Below, piece by piece: positions 5,655-9,649 of a stretch of DNA of 9,649 nucleotides (positions are counted from its first letter, which is position 1; each line of letters opens with the position of its first letter). Under the pieces are notes generated by a model. The model was not told where the DNA came from, made no database searches, and worked only from the letters and a program-made list of their open reading frames with translations. The translations under genes and the position numbers were made by a program. This stretch comes from Rickettsiales bacterium UBA1997 (lineage in GTDB: Bacteria; Pseudomonadota; Alphaproteobacteria; Rickettsiales; UBA1997), in contig DDCV01000038.1 of the NCBI GenBank assembly GCA_002335845.1, positions 1 to 9,649 on the forward strand, given 5' to 3'.

Positions 5655-7058
5655 ATGATTATTACCAGCTTTGCAGTTTTTCTTCTAATCTTTGTATTTA
5701 TTGGTGTTTTATCATCAATTAAGGCAAAAAATAGCACCTCAGATTACTTGCTAGCTGGTCAGTCGGTGCAGCCTTGGCTAGTAGCACTTTCGGCTGTAGC
5801 AACAACCAATAGCGGCTATATGTTTGTCGGCATGATTGGCTATACCTACCTCTATGGGCTATCATCTTTTTGGCTAATGTTTGGCTGGATTTTTGGTGAT
5901 TTGATGGCGTCACTATTTATTCATAAGCAAATTAGAATAACCACGACCAAACAAAAAGTTCTTAGTTTTGCTGGCCTTATTAGCAATTGGCATGGTCAAA
6001 ATTATAAAAAAGTTAGAATAGTTGCGGGATTAATAACTGTTATTTTTCTTGGAACTTATGCCGCCGCTCAATTAAAAGCTGGCAGCAAGGCTTTGCATAT
6101 AATTTTTGGCTGGGACTATTCAGTGGGCGCTATAATTGGTTCAATTATGGTGATGCTTTATTGTTTTGCTGGAGGCATAAGAGCCTCAATTTGGACGGAC
6201 GCAGCTCAGTCATTTGTTATGTTTATTGCGATGATTGTTATATTAGCTTTATCAATTGTTAATATTGGTGGTCTTGTTGATTTATATAGCAAGCTTGATA
6301 ATGTTTCGCCTTCATATCTAAAATTTTTCCCTGAAGGACTAGGGATGAATTTCTTTGGCGGAGGCCTGTTATTTGTGATTGGCTGGCTGTTTAGCGGCTT
6401 TGGTATTGTCGGTCAGCCTCATATTATGGTGCGCTTTATGACAATGCAAAAGCCAGAAAATATCACTAAGGTGCGCTACTATTATTATAGTTTTTATACA
6501 TCATTTTTTGCCTTAACAATTCTCACGGGAATGGTGGCAAGATTAATCTTTGTTGATAGTAATAGTTTTGATGCTGAATTAGCTTTGCCAAAGATGGCGC
6601 AAAAATTCTTGCCAGAAATATTGATTGGTTTAGTGTTGGCAGGATTATTTGCCGCTACTATGTCAACAGCTGATTCGCAAATTTTAAGCTGCTCGGCAGC
6701 TCTAACTAATGACTTTAAAAAGATTACTAAGAAAAATTATATTATTACAAAGCTAGCAACGGTTTTTGTCACAATAATAGCATTGTTAATCTCTCTTTTT
6801 GGCAGCAACAGTGTTTATAGTCTGGTTTTAATAGCTTGGTCATCACTGGCATCTTCTTTTGCGCCAATTTTAGCCTTATACGCTTTAAATAAAAGAATTT
6901 CAGAAAATACAATGCTAATGATGATGATTATTGGATTTTCAATCACATTAATTTGGCGCCATTTTGGCTTTAATTCTCAAATAAACGAAGCGATGCCAGG
7001 TATTTTATCTGGTTTTGCGGTTTATTTTGTAGCAAAAATTTATAATAAATATAAATAA
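5655..7058 (+). CDS. Sodium:solute symporter family protein, PutP-like
   Basis: An inner-membrane, Na+-coupled transporter of the SSS family (LeuT fold). The 467 residues give about 13 hydrophobic segments (roughly 4-22, 42-60, 68-88, 122-141, 156-175, 185-205, 235-252, 276-298, 320-340, 365-383, 388-410, 420-437, 447-463), as in PutP. Family features include DYLLAGQSVQPWLVALSA (30-47), SIWTDAAQ (178-185), GIVGQPHIMVRFM (250-262) and ATMSTADSQIL (334-344), whose Ser337/Thr338 match the Na+-liganding Ser/Thr of PutP. The last two motifs are closest to proline permease, but proline as substrate is an inference; other small amino or organic acids are possible. The start ATG 5655 leads directly into the first membrane segment. 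The stop is one base before the next gene, so translation of the permease is probably coupled to it. Confidence 0.88.
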   Translation: MIITSFAVFLLIFVFIGVLSSIKAKNSTSDYLLAGQSVQPWLVALSAVATTNSGYMFVGMIGYTYLYGLSSFWLMFGWIFGDLMASLFIHKQIRITTTKQKVLSFAGLISNWHGQNYKKVRIVAGLITVIFLGTYAAAQLKAGSKALHIIFGWDYSVGAIIGSIMVMLYCFAGGIRASIWTDAAQSFVMFIAMIVILALSIVNIGGLVDLYSKLDNVSPSYLKFFPEGLGMNFFGGGLLFVIGWLFSGFGIVGQPHIMVRFMTMQKPENITKVRYYYYSFYTSFFALTILTGMVARLIFVDSNSFDAELALPKMAQKFLPEILIGLVLAGLFAATMSTADSQILSCSAALTNDFKKITKKNYIITKLATVFVTIIALLISLFGSNSVYSLVLIAWSSLASSFAPILALYALNKRISENTMLMMMIIGFSITLIWRHFGFNSQINEAMPGILSGFAVYFVAKIYNKYK

Positions 7059-7059
7059 A

Positions 7060-7824
7060 ATGATTAATTATTTAGGGGTTTGGACTCTTTTAAAAAAAGA
7101 AATTTGGCGTTTTTTAAAAGTATATCATCAGACCATACTTTCGCCCATTGTTAATATAATTTTATTTTTAGCAGTCTTTTCTCTATCTGTCGGTGGTAAA
7201 ATTAAAACAATTGAAGGCGTTCCTTTTTCAATATTCATGGCTTCCGGGCTAATTATGATGGCAGCCATGCAAAATTCATTTGCCAACTCATCATCCTCTT
7301 TTGTTATGAGTAAAGTCTTGGGTTATTTTGCTGATTATGTGGTGCCGCCAATAGGAGCTTTTGGACTATTGTTAGCATTTACTTTAGGGGCGATTCTGCG
7401 AGGAATTTGCGTGGCTATTGTGGCATTTTTAGCAATTTCTATTTTTGTTCAACTTTCAGTTTTTAGCTTTGGCCACCTGTTATTTTATTTGATTTTTGCT
7501 TGTATGTTTTTATCGCTTTTAGGTGTATTATGTGGCGTTATATCTGAGACATTTGATCAAATGTCAGCGATGACAAGCTATGTCATAACGCCTCTTACAT
7601 TCTTGTCTGGAACTTTTTATTCAACAAAATCTTTGCCAGAGTTTTGGTATAATATCTCAACCTACAATCCATTCTTTTATATGATAGATGGATTTCGTTA
7701 TGCAATGACAGGTTATCACGACGGTAGTTTGGGAGTTGGAATGACAGCAATATTAGTAATCAATATTGTTTTGGGTTGTATTTTATATTTTTTAATTAAA
7801 AAAGGATATCGAATTAAATCATGA
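7060..7824 (+). CDS. ABC-2 type transporter permease (YadH-like)
   Basis: A membrane subunit of an export-type ABC transporter, 254 aa, with about six hydrophobic segments (roughly 26-46, 56-76, 97-130 probably two, 138-161, 171-188, 226-246). The ABC-2 family signature is clear in the C-terminal half: ITPLTFLSGTFYS (176-188), then LPEFW and YNPFFYMIDGFRYAMTGY (202-219). The substrate is unknown; relatives export polysaccharide, lipid or drug-like compounds. The ATG follows the symporter stop after a single base, so the two are surely in one transcript. No ATPase subunit (Walker A/B protein) is encoded in the window, which is unusual because YadG-type ATPases usually sit beside the permease. 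The gene ends before a terminator-like hairpin. Confidence 0.88.
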   Translation: MINYLGVWTLLKKEIWRFLKVYHQTILSPIVNIILFLAVFSLSVGGKIKTIEGVPFSIFMASGLIMMAAMQNSFANSSSSFVMSKVLGYFADYVVPPIGAFGLLLAFTLGAILRGICVAIVAFLAISIFVQLSVFSFGHLLFYLIFACMFLSLLGVLCGVISETFDQMSAMTSYVITPLTFLSGTFYSTKSLPEFWYNISTYNPFFYMIDGFRYAMTGYHDGSLGVGMTAILVINIVLGCILYFLIKKGYRIKS

Positions 7825-7843
7825 ATTAAGTAGCTATTAATTG

Positions 7844-7866
7844 GCGTATAACCATTACGCTTTTTT
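7844..7866 (+). terminator. Rho-independent terminator-like hairpin after the permease
   Basis: GCGTA (7844-7848) and TACGC (7856-7860) form a short stem around a 7-nt loop, followed at once by six T's (7861-7866). It would end the ppa/symporter/permease transcript and separate it from dprA. The stem is only 5 bp, so efficiency is uncertain. Confidence 0.5.
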
Positions 7867-7934
7867 AAAAATTACTCTTAAATTCTTAATGCCAATACAT
7901 AAACTCAATTTACAAACCCAAATAAATCACCAAA

Positions 7935-9041
7935 ATGTCCATAACCCAACAAAAATTCGACTATATTCGCCTTGCCCGTAGTAAAAATATTGGATCCATA
8001 AATTTTTTTCGCCTCTTAGACATTTGCAAAACCCCTAAACAGGCTCTAGAAGAAATAATAGACTCCCAACATAAAAACTTTAATCAAAATATTAAATTAG
8101 CTTCAGTTGAAGAAGTTGAAAAAGAAATTCAAGATTCTGAAAAATTTTCAGCAAAAATCATTACATTTTTTGATGATGAATATCCTTTTTTACTCAAAGA
8201 GATAGCCGATCCCCCTCCGGTAATTTCTGTAAAAGGCGATTTAGAATTACTTAAAGAACAAAATAATATAGCAATTGTTGGCGCAAGAAATGCTTCATTA
8301 AACGGCATGTCTTTTACTAATAAAATCGCCCATGATCTAGGGGCGCACAATGTTAAGATTGTTTCTGGAATGGCTCACGGTATTGATAAATCTGCCCATG
8401 AGTACTCTCTAAAAAGCGGGACCATTGCTGTTATCGCTGGTGGCATAGATAATATTTACCCTAAAGAAAATAGAAATTTATATCATAAGATTAGCGAAAT
8501 GGGATTGTTAATAAGTGAGCAGCCCTTTGGCTCCTCCCCACTTGCTAGAAACTTTATTAGAAGAAATCGTATAATTTCCGGCCTATCGCAAGGGGTGGTT
8601 GTAATGGAGGCTGGGGTTAGGTCAGGCAGCTTAGCAACTGCGAATTTTGCAGCCAATCAAGGGCGTCAAGTTTTTGCAGTTCCAGGTGCGCCTTACAATC
8701 ACCGTTCCATGGGTTGTAATAAGCTGATTAAGGAGGGCGCTAAAATTGTAGAAAATGTTAATGATATTTTAGAAGAAATACAATTTGTAAATAATGATGC
8801 TGACAAAAGTTTTAAAACCAAGATGAGCGAAAATGAGTCATCTGTTCAGCCGGTGGAAAATATAAGTGAATATCAAAATAAAATATTATCAATTTTAGAC
8901 TTCGATGGTGTTGATATCGATTACATAGTCACGCAAACCAAGATTGCGCCTGAGACTGTAAAGTCTAGCTTAATGGAATTGGAAATAATGCAAAAAATCT
9001 ACAGCAATAATGGCAAAATATCTCTCAAGTCTTCATCGTAA
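7935..9041 (+). CDS. dprA: DNA-processing protein DprA
   Basis: DprA binds incoming single-stranded DNA and loads RecA during natural transformation; it is widely kept in bacteria, including reduced genomes. The 368 residues show the normal order: an N-terminal helical region (1-75), a Rossmann-like core (about 77-282) and a C-terminal winged-helix domain (about 312-365, YQNKILSILDFDGVDIDYI). Core motifs are intact: IAIVGARNAS (112-121), VSGMAHGIDKSAHE (143-156), AGGIDNIYPKENR (168-180), FIRRNRIISGLSQGVVVMEA (207-226), SGSLATANFAANQGR (230-244) and VPGAP (249-253). The start ATG 7935 gives a normal N-terminus; no Shine-Dalgarno precedes it. Just 5 bp beyond the stop a block of nested palindromic elements begins, and none of them disturbs the reading frame. 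Confidence 0.95.
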   Translation: MSITQQKFDYIRLARSKNIGSINFFRLLDICKTPKQALEEIIDSQHKNFNQNIKLASVEEVEKEIQDSEKFSAKIITFFDDEYPFLLKEIADPPPVISVKGDLELLKEQNNIAIVGARNASLNGMSFTNKIAHDLGAHNVKIVSGMAHGIDKSAHEYSLKSGTIAVIAGGIDNIYPKENRNLYHKISEMGLLISEQPFGSSPLARNFIRRNRIISGLSQGVVVMEAGVRSGSLATANFAANQGRQVFAVPGAPYNHRSMGCNKLIKEGAKIVENVNDILEEIQFVNNDADKSFKTKMSENESSVQPVENISEYQNKILSILDFDGVDIDYIVTQTKIAPETVKSSLMELEIMQKIYSNNGKISLKSSS

Positions 9042-9046
9042 CCTTA

Positions 9047-9385
9047 TGCCAAAAACCATTTTTAAGATAGGTTAGTATTTATTAAATTTTAGCTTCATCT
9101 TTTTGTTTTTAAAAGCTATAAAGCCTCAACTCTTATGGGAGCATAGTCTTATACCAAGTTGCAATCTATAGCTTAGTTTTATCTTCATCTTTTTCCTTTT
9201 GTTATTTTATTTTTAATTTTGAAATAGCCAGCTATGTCGGCAATTAAAAATAAAATCCAAAAGAAAAAATATTTTGATAAAACTAAGCTATAGATTGCAA
9301 CTTGGTATTAATAAGGTCATACATTTTATAGCTTTTAAAATTCAAAATATTTTGCCAAAGATTTAAGCAAAGATGGATTTTGTTA
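9047..9385. mobile_element. Family A palindromic element, copy 2, interrupted by element B
   Basis: The left half (9047 to about 9140) and right half (about 9311-9385) align with 685-853. Shared blocks include TATTTATTAAATTTTAGC, CTTCATCTTTTTGTTTTTAA, CTTATGGGA, TTTTAAAATTCAAA and AAAGATGGATTTTG. Between them sits the 156-bp element B plus its duplicated TTA, and the centre next to the insertion has diverged. The ends carry substitutions (TGCCAAA on the left, TTTTGTTA on the right), so this copy is older or more decayed than copy 1. It starts 5 bp after the dprA stop. The flanks are TTA (left) and TAA (right). Confidence 0.75.
9152..9307. mobile_element. Family B palindromic element (156 bp), nested in family A copy 2
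   Basis: Perfect 32-bp terminal inverted repeats (9152-9183 and 9276-9307; the outermost bases are TACCAAGTTGCAATC and the complement) are flanked by identical TTA trinucleotides (9149-9151, 9308-9310). The arms remain complementary inward (TTTTATTTTTAATT on the left, AATTAAAAATAAAA on the right), leaving a tip of about 20 nt centred near 9230. There is no ORF. It inserted into a pre-existing family A copy, so it is the younger of the two. The terminal heptamer TACCAAR is shared with family A. Confidence 0.85.
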
Positions 9386-9388
9386 TAA

Positions 9389-9543
9389 TACTATTTCCAT
9401 AAATTAAGTATCTAATTACAAAATATTTTTGCTTTTAGATTTAATTTTAAAGCGCCGTAGTATCTAGATACTTCAAGTTTTAAAATTAAATAATAAAAGC
9501 AACAAAGATGAAGTAATTAGATGCTTAATTTATGTAAATAGTA
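9389..9543. mobile_element. Family D palindromic element (155 bp)
   Basis: Terminal inverted repeats of about 31 bp with two mismatches (9389-9419 and 9513-9543; ends TACTATTTCCATAAATTAAG and complement) are flanked by TAA on both sides (9386-9388, 9544-9546). The arms continue to pair inward (TTGCTTTTAG against TAAAAGCAA) to a central 14-bp perfect palindrome AGTATCTAGATACT (9459-9472) lying within a base of the exact middle. There is no ORF. Its left edge abuts family A copy 2, sharing the TAA. Confidence 0.85.
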
Positions 9544-9546
9544 TAA

Positions 9547-9649
9547 GATATAAATAGAGTTAGGTTAGGGCTGTGTGCGTTAATTGAAGGGATTTTTTAA
9601 TATTAACCCGCGCATTAACTAAGTTGACCTTTTAACAAAAAGATTTTTT
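9547..9649. other. Non-coding tail with no assigned feature
   Basis: After element D there are about 100 bases with no ORF, tRNA or clear repeat. The most notable items are a loose inverted repeat around GCGTTAAT and ATTAACCCGC, and a TTGACC hexamer that could be a -35 box for a gene beyond the window edge; its -10 would fall at or past position 9649. Confidence 0.3.

Noticed and set aside
9047..9543. Small structured RNA or tRNA genes in the long non-coding tail
   Set aside because: No tRNA-like cloverleaf or conserved arms; the structure is fully explained by inverted-repeat elements flanked by short direct repeats.
9575..9615. Inverted repeat around GCGTTAAT / ATTAACCCGC as a further MITE
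   Set aside because: The pairing needs a bulge, the arms are under 10 bp and no flanking duplication is visible.

Overview
The window is AT-rich, gene-sparse DNA. Its start codons mostly lack a clear Shine-Dalgarno sequence, its intergenic regions are full of palindromic repeats, and one housekeeping enzyme carries an in-frame palindromic insertion. With the HisN-like phosphatase, PutP-like symporter, lone ABC-2 permease and DprA, this suggests an alphaproteobacterium with a reduced genome, most likely a Rickettsiales-type intracellular symbiont or pathogen. That is inference from style and gene content, because no rRNA or other taxonomic marker is present.

Layout. Positions 1-536 hold the 3' end of a low-complexity, acidic, probably disordered protein. 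Positions 537-928 are non-coding and hold a stack of palindromic elements. A 500-aa unknown protein (929-2431) has a clean leucine-zipper coiled coil near its N-terminus and a Ser/Thr/Pro-rich tail. It converges with an inositol-monophosphatase-family enzyme on the minus strand (2473-3462), which contains a nearly exact 114-bp tandem repeat. A 164-bp inverted-repeat element fills the divergent gap to a FadI-like thiolase (3701-5002). Then follow inorganic pyrophosphatase (5067-5597), a PutP-like Na+/solute symporter (5655-7058), an ABC-2 permease starting 1 bp after it (7060-7824), a terminator-like hairpin and dprA (7935-9041). From 9042 to about 9546 the DNA is wall-to-wall palindromic elements, one inserted inside another.

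The main unexplained signal is the repeat population. At least five hairpin-forming MITE-like elements of about 74-170 bp lie in the window, in at least three or four sequence families (A, B, C, D and a small R5). None contains a transposase ORF. Several are flanked by a 3-bp TAA/TTA repeat, several sit end to end sharing that trinucleotide, and three families share the subterminal decamer CTTCATCTTT although their termini differ. One element (C) lies 4 bp from the start codon of the phosphatase gene and carries symmetric, outward-facing promoter-like boxes. Separately, the phosphatase gene itself contains palindromic DNA translated in frame, like the Rickettsia palindromic elements but of a sequence I do not recognise as a named family.

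The protein genes look like ordinary housekeeping and uptake functions: acyl-CoA thiolysis, pyrophosphate hydrolysis, Na+-driven solute uptake, an export or lipid-type ABC permease, and DNA processing. The two 5'-side proteins are unassigned and are the best candidates for lineage-specific or secreted functions.
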